This document shows positions 1 through 5,565 of a stretch of 5,565 nucleotides of DNA, in pieces. The DNA is taken from assembly GCA_021793595.1 (NCBI GenBank), contig JAJYSL010000296.1, positions 1 to 5,565 on the forward strand, given 5' to 3'. The position numbers and the translations under genes were made by a program. A model generated the notes under the pieces. It saw only the letters and a program-made list of their open reading frames with translations. It had not been told where the DNA came from and made no database searches. Every line of letters begins with the position of its first letter. Position 1 is the first letter of the stretch. Source of the DNA: Acidobacteriota bacterium. Its GTDB lineage: Bacteria; Acidobacteriota; Terriglobia; Terriglobales; Acidobacteriaceae.

Positions 1-577
1 CCAGCGGTGCACCGTATTCAGGGGTTCGGATCGCCTGTTCAATCGAAAGACCTCCAACGGCTTGCACCGGTACATGGACAGCCGCAACCACTTCTCGCAA
101 TCGGTCGAGCGGACTGGGATAAGGCTTCCCTGCGGCAGCCAGACCGCGACGTTCATCGTAGCCAACATGGTGGATGACAAAATCGCAGCCGAAATCCTCC
201 AGTCGCTTTGCGGCGCTCACCATATCCTCCGCCGCCAGATTGTCTCCCATGACCTGCACACCGAAATCTTTCCCGGCCTGCACGACTACCTTAATCGTCT
301 CTGGATGCGCCCGCTCCATCACCACCACATGCGTGGCCCCGGCCTTCGCCATCATTTGCGCCTCCAGCCAACCGCCGTCCATGGTTTTCAAATCGGCGAC
401 GATGGGAACATCGGGAAACTCGGCGCGCAACGCGCGAACGCCGTTCATCCCTTCCGCGATGATCAGAGGCGTGCCTGCCTCCAGCCAGTCGACCCCGGAA
501 CGGATTGCAAGGTGTGCGGTTTCCAAAGCTTCCGAAATGGAAGTGAGGTCCAAAGAAATCTGTACGATGGTCTTCAT
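1..577 (-). CDS. HUMPS-family protein (3-hexulose-6-phosphate synthase / 3-keto-gulonate-6-P decarboxylase relative), partial
   Basis: This frame is open from ATG at 577 to the window edge, giving 192 codons; the C-terminus (probably about 20-30 residues) is missing. It belongs to the OMP-decarboxylase-like TIM barrels. Visible family marks are the N-terminal VQISLDL strand with D10, E33 in WLEAGTPL, the signature D62-x-K64-x-x-D67 in VADLKTMDGG, D112, H136 and the phosphate-binding GG at 175-176. These numbers match the known family positions E33, D62, K64 and D67. The loop HHVGYD (136-141) resembles the VHTGYD of 3-hexulose-6-phosphate synthases rather than the HRSRD of UlaD-type decarboxylases, and D112 is also synthase-like where UlaD has E112. 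V174 before the GG matches neither (T in UlaD, A in HPS). HPS condenses formaldehyde with ribulose 5-phosphate reversibly; KGPDC decarboxylates 3-keto-L-gulonate 6-phosphate. The start overlaps the preceding stop as ATGA and has only a weak Shine-Dalgarno, which suggests translational coupling. The family is secure; the exact reaction is not. Confidence 0.88.
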   Translation of the reverse strand, partial: MKTIVQISLDLTSISEALETAHLAIRSGVDWLEAGTPLIIAEGMNGVRALRAEFPDVPIVADLKTMDGGWLEAQMMAKAGATHVVVMERAHPETIKVVVQAGKDFGVQVMGDNLAAEDMVSAAKRLEDFGCDFVIHHVGYDERRGLAAAGKPYPSPLDRLREVVAAVHVPVQAVGGLSIEQAIRTPEYGAPL

Positions 578-1497
578 TGTGAATTCATCCGCGAATTCCG
601 ATTGTCCTGCGAAATACCTCCAAAATGGAGAGCGATCTTGCCCTTCAGAAAAGCAACAGATTCACGCAGCTCATCCATTCCGTTCAATCCATCCTCGATG
701 GAAATCCACGAGTCGAACCCAACCGAATGCAGCGTGGAGAAAATCCTGTCATAGTCGTTCATTCCTTTACCTATCACTCCGTGGGAGAGCCTGCTAGCAT
801 AGCCCACTGAGTCTTCCTCCTTGCGCAGGTCCTCGACGGTACCGCTTTTCAGATAGCGATCGCTGGCGTGCATCGTTACCACACGGTGCTTTACCCGCTC
901 CAGCAGTTGCAGCGGATCTTCCCCGGCCAGAATCGTATTCGATGGATCGAAATTGACGCCGAACCAAGCGGAAGGAATTTGCTCCACGATTTCCACGAAG
1001 ACATCCATCTTCTGGGCAAATTCCGGATATTGCCAGTAGTTGTCCTTATAGTGGTTTTCCATGGTCAACACAACACCATGCTCTTCGGCAAACGGTAGCA
1101 GCCCATGGATTACTTCCACCACCTGCGCAATTCCCTTCTCCCGCGTGAGCCCGGGCCGTCTCTGACCGGAGAGAACACGACAATATCGGCCTCCGAAGAA
1201 CGACGTAATCTCGATCATTCGCTTTTCCCGCTGGATCTCCAGTTGCAGAAGGGCGGCATCGGGTTGCGTGAAGTCAGGCGAGCAGCAAAGCATGGGCATG
1301 GCAAGGTTGTGCCGCTCGAGCGCAGCTTTAACGTTTTGAAGGAAGGATTCGTCTTGTTCCAAAAACCCGGAGTAAAATTCCAGCCCATCGACACCGAGCG
1401 TGGCGGCAAGTTCGATCCACTCGAATAGCGTCATGGTCCGATCGACGCAGAGTTGATCCATATAGCACTTTGGGAAAACAGCCAGTTTCGGTTTCAC
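574..1497 (-). CDS. Sugar-phosphate isomerase/epimerase family protein (AP-endonuclease-2-like TIM barrel)
   Basis: A 307-residue cytoplasmic TIM barrel of the xylose-isomerase-like / AP_endonuc_2 superfamily. Members use a divalent metal held by Glu-Asp-His-Glu to move a proton between adjacent carbons of keto- or aldo-sugars. The likely tetrad is visible: E147 in LTMENH, D184 in VNFDPSN, H210 in VTMHASD and E268 in SIEDG. The D-to-H spacing of 26 residues is as in D-psicose/tagatose 3-epimerases, while the H-to-E interval (58) is longer because of an inserted charged segment at about 214-240, followed by GVIGKGMNDYDRI, a typical family element. Strand 1 (LAVFPKCY) starts right at the N-terminus, supporting the GTG start at 1497; GGAG lies 8 bases upstream. 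No signal peptide is seen. Its stop overlaps the start of the HUMPS gene, so the two are probably made together and may share a pathway. The substrate cannot be told from sequence; rhamnose isomerase-like, 3-epimerase and hydroxypyruvate isomerase-like roles are all possible. Confidence 0.9.
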   Translation of the reverse strand: MKPKLAVFPKCYMDQLCVDRTMTLFEWIELAATLGVDGLEFYSGFLEQDESFLQNVKAALERHNLAMPMLCCSPDFTQPDAALLQLEIQREKRMIEITSFFGGRYCRVLSGQRRPGLTREKGIAQVVEVIHGLLPFAEEHGVVLTMENHYKDNYWQYPEFAQKMDVFVEIVEQIPSAWFGVNFDPSNTILAGEDPLQLLERVKHRVVTMHASDRYLKSGTVEDLRKEEDSVGYASRLSHGVIGKGMNDYDRIFSTLHSVGFDSWISIEDGLNGMDELRESVAFLKGKIALHFGGISQDNRNSRMNSQ

Positions 1498-1628
1498 AAG
1501 GGAAGCTCCATCAACGGTTCTGAATGAATTTCGAGCATCGTAAGTGCTGTTGACTTGAAGCGCCTATAAGGTTGGCACGATGGCGTGAATTCAACTCGCA
1601 GCATCGAATCGCACGCCAGCGCCCGCGT
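1498..1628. other. Longest intergenic gap, with an imperfect direct repeat
   Basis: This 131-base gap separates the dehydrogenase and epimerase genes. On the plus strand, TGAATGAATTTCGAGCATCG (1521-1540) and a 21-base relative beginning TGAATTCAACTCGC and ending AGCATCG (1586-1606) match at 16 of 21 aligned positions, with starts 65 bases apart. They could be paired regulator sites ahead of the epimerase-HUMPS pair, or chance. No good sigma-70 promoter or terminator is visible. Confidence 0.25.
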
Positions 1629-2663
1629 TCACGGCTGCAGCACTCCTTTGACAATTGCGCCCGAGTGCATCGCGTCAAACGTCTCGAGCCATTCGGTCAA
1701 GGGAGAAATCCGATTCAGGATCGGGCTGGGATCGAGCTTTCCACTGGCTAACAAAGAGAGCACCTTTTCCCAGATCGGCCAGTTGTGAGAAAAACTGCCT
1801 TGCAGCCTGGCGCCCTTTTGGACTAAGGGATCGAGAGAAAAATTCAGCGGTTGGGGACCCCAACCTACTTTTGTGATCTGGCCCGCGGGACGAACCATCT
1901 CGAGCGCTGTCTTCAGTGCGCTGGAAACGCCCGCGGCGTCCACCACCAGGTCGAATCCGTAGCCGTCGCCAAAATTCTTGACCCACTCAGCTACATCTTC
2001 GCCGTGCGCCCCAAGGACAGTATCGGCACCCATCTGTTTCGCCACCTGCAAACGTTTGGCGTCCGCAGCGGTACCGACGACGACTAGATGCCCAGTTCCA
2101 GATAGCTTTGCCATGGCCGCGCAAAGCAATCCTATCGGACCAGGACCGATCACGGCGACGGTATCCCCGGGCCGCACATGCGAATTGACGCAGACAGCGT
2201 TGTAAGCAACGCAACACGGTTCGGTCAGCGCGGCTTTTTCCAACGACAACGCGTCGGGAACGTGATGCAGGCACCGCCCCGGGACCTTGACGAATTGCGC
2301 CATGGCTCCGTCGACCCCGTATCCGAAGCCGAGACGCCTGGGCTCCAGGTTGTACAACCCTTGGCGAAGGAATGGTGAATCCGAAGGCAGCACCGCCGCC
2401 GTTTCGCTGGCCACACGGTCGCCCTCTTGAAAGCCGCGCACCCGTTTGCCCATTTGGGCAATCAGACCTGAGAACTCGTGTCCAAGCACAACCGGGTAGT
2501 TCACCTTCCAGCTTTGCTTGCCTGCGTATTGGTGCAAATCGCTGCCGCAAACAGCAACTGCCTGCACTCGCAATAGAACGTCTTCCTCACCGATTTCAGG
2601 AACAGGAACCTCCCGAAGCTCGACCGAATGCGGCTCCTTTGCGTAGTTCACTAATCCAATCAT
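1629..2663 (-). CDS. Zinc-dependent medium-chain alcohol/polyol dehydrogenase lacking the structural zinc site
   Basis: A 344-residue MDR-superfamily enzyme of the sorbitol/threonine dehydrogenase type, expected to oxidise a sugar or polyol hydroxyl in the cytoplasm with NAD(P). The N-terminal GroES-like domain (1 to about 150) carries the catalytic zinc ligands C39 (VAVCGSD), H62-E63 (VLGHEFSG) and E148 (TEPCC). The Rossmann domain (about 155-290) has the nucleotide loop G173-P-G-P-I-G178. The end of the second strand reads VVVGTAAD, without the usual Asp that selects NAD, followed by K203-R204; cofactor choice is therefore open and NADP is possible. The structural-zinc lobe, normally CxxCxxCxxxxxxxC, has P93, S96, L99 and E107 at the four positions, although the surrounding RxGxYNLxPxRLGFGY frame is kept. 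ATG at 2663 is preceded by AAGGTAGG with a 5-base spacer. It lies between the GH42 and epimerase genes, which suggests it handles the same sugar. The true substrate is unknown. Confidence 0.93.
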   Translation of the reverse strand: MIGLVNYAKEPHSVELREVPVPEIGEEDVLLRVQAVAVCGSDLHQYAGKQSWKVNYPVVLGHEFSGLIAQMGKRVRGFQEGDRVASETAAVLPSDSPFLRQGLYNLEPRRLGFGYGVDGAMAQFVKVPGRCLHHVPDALSLEKAALTEPCCVAYNAVCVNSHVRPGDTVAVIGPGPIGLLCAAMAKLSGTGHLVVVGTAADAKRLQVAKQMGADTVLGAHGEDVAEWVKNFGDGYGFDLVVDAAGVSSALKTALEMVRPAGQITKVGWGPQPLNFSLDPLVQKGARLQGSFSHNWPIWEKVLSLLASGKLDPSPILNRISPLTEWLETFDAMHSGAIVKGVLQP

Positions 2664-2700
2664 CGCTGCCTACCTTTTCCTCGGTATGAAGTCGATAGGT

Positions 2701-2729
2701 AGTGTAGCGCAATCCTCATAGGACATGAG
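2701..2729 (-). promoter_or_regulatory. Weak promoter/operator candidate upstream of the dehydrogenase gene
   Basis: On the minus strand, TACACT (2706-2701) matches the -10 consensus at 4 of 6 bases, about 37 bases before the ATG. A small dyad, CTCAT-5 bases-ATGAG (2715-2729), sits where the -35 region would be, but no recognisable -35 hexamer exists. This might be an activator-dependent internal promoter, or nothing. Confidence 0.15.
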
Positions 2730-2761
2730 ATTTCGCGCCATTCTTCCCTGCCTTTCCAAAG

Positions 2762-4906
2762 CTACCTCGCGCCACCTTTTTTTGTTGCCGCAAGTACGGC
2801 AACGTCCAGAGGACCCAGCGAAATGGTTTTCACGCCCGTTCGTTCAGCGACTAGGTCGTCCATGGGTTCAGTCAAGCTGATATCGCCGTGTTGCTCTTCT
2901 TTCAGGTTGAGAAGAAAGTAGTACGTCGCCGTGGCATCTTCCCGGCTGACTACTTCCACCCCATAGGGTGCAGCGATGAGAGGAGACAGCTTCGCCGCAT
3001 CTCCCACCGCGCGAGCGATCGTCTCATAAAAACCATCCTCGGCACAATCTGTCCCCGCATAAAACACCCAGCCTTGCCCGTAGCGATTACGGGTGACCGC
3101 CGGCAGCCCCGCCATCTTTCCTACCCGAAACGTGGCGATCGGCTCCGCGCCGTGCAGCGTAAGCGATTCCAGAATCGTGCGTGGATGGAAAACCGTCTCG
3201 CTTCCTGAGAAGCTCATTCCGAATCCCGCATGTTCCAGCTCGGGATATTCGATGAAGTCCACTTCGTTTGCTTCGGCCTTCGCCCCAACCATCTCCGCGA
3301 ACACACCCGGCGAAAGCACTTGCCGCATGCTGACATTCATCTCCTGTGTGCCGGCGCGATAATTCAGAACAAGAATACCGCCTCGAGATACGAATTCCCG
3401 CAATCGCGTTGCTGTCGCATCGTCGATTAAGTGCAGATTTGGCGCCACGATCACCTTGTATCCGGAAAACTCCGCCGACAACGGCCGTACATCGATGTTG
3501 CGCTGCAGCACCTTGAAGCCTCGATAGTAATAACTCTGTTCGCCGTTATATGGCCGGCCTTTCGGTCCAATTGAATCAAATCCCTGCGCCCATTCATTAT
3601 CGAAATTGTAGAGAAGAGCGATATCCGCCCGAGTGATGGCACCAGCCAGCCTCGGGCCAAGACGCTCAAACTCACCGGCGATCCGTTTGAAAGTAGGTTT
3701 CGCCTCGATCGTGCCATCAAAACTCTTGATGAAGGACGGCCGGTATTGCTCGTTGCCGGCCAACGGACGCCGCCATTCGAAGTAGAGATGTCCGTGACTT
3801 CCGTGGGCAAGATTGATATACGCCTGCAGCCGCAGTCCGTCCTCCGGCTCATTGGCTGGGACATATGCCATCTGCTCGGCGCAAAAAAATCGCTGGTGTG
3901 GGCCTGCGCACCGGCTGAAATCGTGAAATAATCCGGCCGTGTATTGACGCTGAAATCCACTGATCCCCGGAGCCATGACGTAGTTGTCCCATGCCGTTGC
4001 ATCCAGAAACTCCGCCGCCGCGGTAAACACATCCACGGACCAGGTAGGGGCCGGCCAGTTTGTGGCGATAAATTGTCGTGATCCGGAATTTCGCAGAATG
4101 GTGGCCTGCCGACGCAGGTGACTTAGAAAAGAATCCGAAAAAAATTTGCGGTAGGCCAGCGTGATTGCAGGTTGCCAGCCTCCTTCGGCAGAATTTGTTG
4201 GTAGGTGAATCTGCGACCAGTCAGTATACCGATTGCTCCAGAATGCACCGTTCCAATCGCGGTTCAGAGCGTCCAGAGTTCCGTAGCGCTTCCGCAGCCA
4301 CACTCGAAACGCACGCTCAGTATCCGGATCGTATGCATGGAACGGATATCCAGGTTCGTTGTCCAATTGCCAGCCAATCACACCGGGATGGTGGCCATAG
4401 TGATCCGCAAGTGCGGTCACGATGCGCGCGCATGCTGCTTCATAGTTCGGGCTGCTGGTGCAGTAACCTTTTCGCCCGCCATAGGTATAGGGACCAAGCG
4501 CGTCGCCGGTCAAAACGTCAGGATGCAATTGGTACAGCCAAGGAGGCACGGAGGCGGTCGGCGTCCCCATAATCACATCCACTCCATGGCGGTTTGCCAC
4601 TGAGATGGCGTGGTCCATCCAGTCAAATTCAAATTTTCCCGGTGCTGGCTCATAGACCGCCCAGGCAAACTCTCCCATACGAACAGCGTAGATTCCCAGC
4701 TCCTGCATCTGCCGGAAATCTATTTCCCATTCCGAAGGCTCCCACCATTCCGGATAGTAAGCCGTCCCCACAAAGTAATGGTTCCATGGTTTGTTGCTCA
4801 TTCGTTCGGCACCGGTTGTGGCGTATGCCTCCGTCTGCCCTGCAGGCCCCACCAAAGCATGGATTCCCGCAAGACCGGCAAGCTTATTGAATGTCCTTCT
4901 GTCCAC
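2762..4906 (-). CDS. GH42 family beta-galactosidase-type glycoside hydrolase, Tat-exported
   Basis: A 714-residue retaining glycoside hydrolase with GH42 layout: catalytic TIM barrel about 40-420, a trimerisation (GATase-like) domain about 425-630, and a small C-terminal beta domain about 648-707. Family marks are GTAYYPEWW (47-55), RMGEFAW (76-82), WQLDNEPG (179-186) with acid/base E184, FFCAEQM (340-346) with probable nucleophile E344, and YFEWRRPLAGNEQY (375-388). The N-terminus DRRTFNKL followed by a modestly hydrophobic stretch (9-20) and AYA at 27-29 resembles a twin-arginine signal, so the folded enzyme probably acts in the periplasm or at the surface. The GTG start at 4906 has a good GAGAGGGG six bases upstream. 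The next ATG (M36) has no Shine-Dalgarno and would remove the signal. GH42 enzymes release beta-galactose, and some act on alpha-L-arabinopyranosides; the natural substrate here is not determinable. Placement after rhamnose genes suggests work on a rhamnose-containing plant polymer or glycoside (inference). Confidence 0.95.
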   Translation of the reverse strand: MDRRTFNKLAGLAGIHALVGPAGQTEAYATTGAERMSNKPWNHYFVGTAYYPEWWEPSEWEIDFRQMQELGIYAVRMGEFAWAVYEPAPGKFEFDWMDHAISVANRHGVDVIMGTPTASVPPWLYQLHPDVLTGDALGPYTYGGRKGYCTSSPNYEAACARIVTALADHYGHHPGVIGWQLDNEPGYPFHAYDPDTERAFRVWLRKRYGTLDALNRDWNGAFWSNRYTDWSQIHLPTNSAEGGWQPAITLAYRKFFSDSFLSHLRRQATILRNSGSRQFIATNWPAPTWSVDVFTAAAEFLDATAWDNYVMAPGISGFQRQYTAGLFHDFSRCAGPHQRFFCAEQMAYVPANEPEDGLRLQAYINLAHGSHGHLYFEWRRPLAGNEQYRPSFIKSFDGTIEAKPTFKRIAGEFERLGPRLAGAITRADIALLYNFDNEWAQGFDSIGPKGRPYNGEQSYYYRGFKVLQRNIDVRPLSAEFSGYKVIVAPNLHLIDDATATRLREFVSRGGILVLNYRAGTQEMNVSMRQVLSPGVFAEMVGAKAEANEVDFIEYPELEHAGFGMSFSGSETVFHPRTILESLTLHGAEPIATFRVGKMAGLPAVTRNRYGQGWVFYAGTDCAEDGFYETIARAVGDAAKLSPLIAAPYGVEVVSREDATATYYFLLNLKEEQHGDISLTEPMDDLVAERTGVKTISLGPLDVAVLAATKKGGAR

Positions 4907-5004
4907 CCTGGACCCCTCTCGTCTCGCAATAGTTTAATCATCCGCGAGGACGTAACTACCCTGCAGAACAACTGAATACGAGAAAAGCCCAGCGTCCACC
5001 GGCA
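4907..5004. other. Intergenic gap between rhaM and the GH42 gene
   Basis: Apart from the GH42 ribosome binding site, I see no hairpin terminator, no well-spaced promoter and no open reading frame in these 98 bases. The genes are therefore probably cotranscribed. Confidence 0.4.
4913..4920 (-). promoter_or_regulatory. Ribosome binding site deciding the GTG start of the GH42 gene
   Basis: On the minus strand the bases read GAGAGGGG, followed by a 6-base spacer TCCAGG and then GTG. This supports the GTG start that retains the Tat signal over the internal ATG at codon 36, which lacks any purine-rich site. Confidence 0.65.
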
Positions 5005-5325
5005 TCACTCCAGATGGAAGACTTCCTCTAGCGGCACCATGCTTCGATCTGCGGTTGAGCCCGGCAGCGTTTCGAAATACTGCACCATCTGGGCTTGCCA
5101 TTCGGAGTTCACCGAGGCAGCCTGCATCTTCCGCTGCGCAACCGCCAGGTCTTCCGTTTCAAAGTAGCCGACCAGCAAGCCATCAGGCTGAAGAAACAGG
5201 GAGTAGTTTTTCCATCCGGCGTTGCGCAATGCATCCAGCATTTCCGGCCAAACGGATGCGTGGCGTTCCCGATACTCTTCTACTTTTTCCGGCTGCACGT
5301 GAAGCACAAAGCATATGCGTTGCAC
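5005..5325 (-). CDS. rhaM: L-rhamnose mutarotase
   Basis: A 106-residue protein of the YiiL/RhaM family (E. coli RhaM has 104), a dimeric alpha/beta-barrel cytoplasmic enzyme that interconverts the alpha and beta anomers of L-rhamnose, supplying the form used by the isomerase. The family's active-site residues fall at the same numbers as in E. coli: Y18 and H22 in EEYRERHASVWPEM, Y41 in NYSLFL, and W76. The second tryptophan of the E. coli WW pair is Q77 here. The C-terminal MVPLEEVFHLE matches the typical LEEVFYL ending. The start is GTG at 5325 with AGAGGAG six bases upstream. It begins 29 bases after the stop of the upstream permease-like gene and lies 98 bases ahead of the GH42 gene. It is the clearest pointer to L-rhamnose as a substrate of this cluster. 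Some family members could act on other 6-deoxy sugars. Confidence 0.93.
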   Translation of the reverse strand: MQRICFVLHVQPEKVEEYRERHASVWPEMLDALRNAGWKNYSLFLQPDGLLVGYFETEDLAVAQRKMQAASVNSEWQAQMVQYFETLPGSTADRSMVPLEEVFHLE

Positions 5326-5331
5326 AGACCA

Positions 5332-5338
5332 CTCCTCT
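5332..5338 (-). promoter_or_regulatory. Ribosome binding site for the GTG-started rhaM
   Basis: The minus strand reads AGAGGAG, then a 6-base spacer TGGTCT, then GTG. The site lies in the 29-base gap after the upstream stop codon and fixes the non-ATG start of the mutarotase. Confidence 0.65.
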
Positions 5339-5354
5339 TTCTAAAGTTCGCAAC

Positions 5355-5565
5355 TTAATAACCAAATGCATCCGTGCGCGCATCCATGGATTTCGCCTGA
5401 GCCGCCAGACTCCGTGCCGTAGTTACGGCCTTTTCCGCGCTGGAAGCCGTCTGCACCACGGCGGATTCTTTCACCTGCAAATAGTTTCCATAGCCAACCA
5501 CGACCGTGGAAGTCACAAGCAGTACCAGGCCGGCAGCGACCAAGCCACGGGTACGAAAGCTTGTG
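5355..5565 (-). CDS. C-terminal end of a membrane protein, probably an L-rhamnose/proton symporter (RhaT-like), partial
   Basis: Only the last 69 codons are present; the frame stays open to the window edge, so the gene starts outside. A TTG at 5543 could be read as a start, but it has no Shine-Dalgarno and the frame continues upstream as TSFRTRG, so a truncated longer gene is the better reading. What is visible is one transmembrane helix (about residues 8-27, rich in V, L, A and ending in VVVGYGNYLQ) and then a polar, alanine-rich tail of about 40 residues ending at TAA. The short basic loop followed by a final helix ending near a glycine/asparagine resembles the end of RhaT, the ten-helix DMT-superfamily rhamnose permease (E. 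coli ends ...IVGIGMAN), and the next gene is the rhamnose mutarotase. The tail is longer than in E. coli RhaT. The membrane nature is fairly sure; the RhaT identity is inferred from position and this short match. Confidence 0.55.
   Translation of the reverse strand, partial: TSFRTRGLVAAGLVLLVTSTVVVGYGNYLQVKESAVVQTASSAEKAVTTARSLAAQAKSMDARTDAFGY

Noticed and set aside
574..577. Reading the epimerase-HUMPS pair as ulaE-ulaD of the ascorbate pathway.
   Set aside because: The HUMPS loop is GYD with D112 rather than the UlaD-type HRSRD with E112. No PTS genes or ulaF-like epimerase are present, and the neighbours point to rhamnose and galactosides.
62..797. Plus-strand open frames over the left end (62-754, 174-797).
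   Set aside because: They lie antisense to the HUMPS and epimerase genes, whose minus-strand proteins carry clear family motifs. The plus-strand products are His/Arg/Ser-rich and match no fold.
1550..1570. Plus-strand TTGACT and TATAAG as a promoter.
   Set aside because: The spacer is only 9 bases, far from the 16-18 needed, and no plus-strand gene follows.
1987..2550. Other minus-strand frames inside the dehydrogenase (1987-2550) and GH42 (3451-4032).
   Set aside because: They are Arg-rich frame-shifted shadows of well-supported genes and have no recognisable domains.
4975..5004. Possible terminator after rhaM (GGGCTTTTCTC on the minus strand).
   Set aside because: The bases before the T-run do not form an inverted repeat of useful length, and the T-run is short.

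Overview
The window is one co-directional gene cluster read entirely on the minus strand, so transcription runs from high to low coordinates. It looks like a carbohydrate-utilisation operon from a moderately GC-rich bacterium. The style (Tat-exported GH42, short gaps, sugar isomerase/epimerase and MDR dehydrogenase paralogues) would suit a soil or plant-associated Acidobacteriota (Terriglobia) or a similar lineage. This taxonomic guess is weak because no rRNA or marker gene is present.

In transcription order the genes are: (1) the C-terminal end of a membrane protein, probably a RhaT-type L-rhamnose/proton symporter (5565-5355, cut by the window edge); (2) L-rhamnose mutarotase RhaM (5325-5005); (3) a GH42 beta-galactosidase-type glycoside hydrolase with a twin-arginine export signal (4906-2762); (4) a zinc-dependent medium-chain dehydrogenase that has lost its four structural-zinc cysteines (2663-1629); (5) a sugar-phosphate isomerase/epimerase-family TIM barrel (1497-574); (6) a HUMPS-family protein, i.e. 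3-hexulose-6-phosphate synthase / 3-keto-L-gulonate-6-phosphate decarboxylase relatives (577 to the left edge, partial). Gene 6 has no stop codon in the window, is easily missed, and overlaps gene 5 by an ATGA. The gaps are 29, 98, 98 and 131 bp, then the 4-bp overlap. I see no convincing Rho-independent terminator in any of them.

The likely joint role: GH42 releases a sugar outside the cytoplasm from a plant-type polysaccharide or glycoside; the RhaT-like permease and RhaM take up L-rhamnose and interconvert its anomers; the dehydrogenase, epimerase and HUMPS protein process an imported sugar or derivative, ending in an aldolase- or decarboxylase-type cleavage of a ketose phosphate. No rhaA, rhaB or rhaD homologue is visible here. 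The dehydrogenase-epimerase-HUMPS trio therefore does not match the classical phosphorylated rhamnose pathway and is the most intriguing part of the window.

The intergenic spaces hold little: a small dyad before the dehydrogenase gene and an imperfect 20-bp direct repeat before the epimerase gene, both low confidence. No RNA genes, mobile elements or CRISPR arrays were seen.
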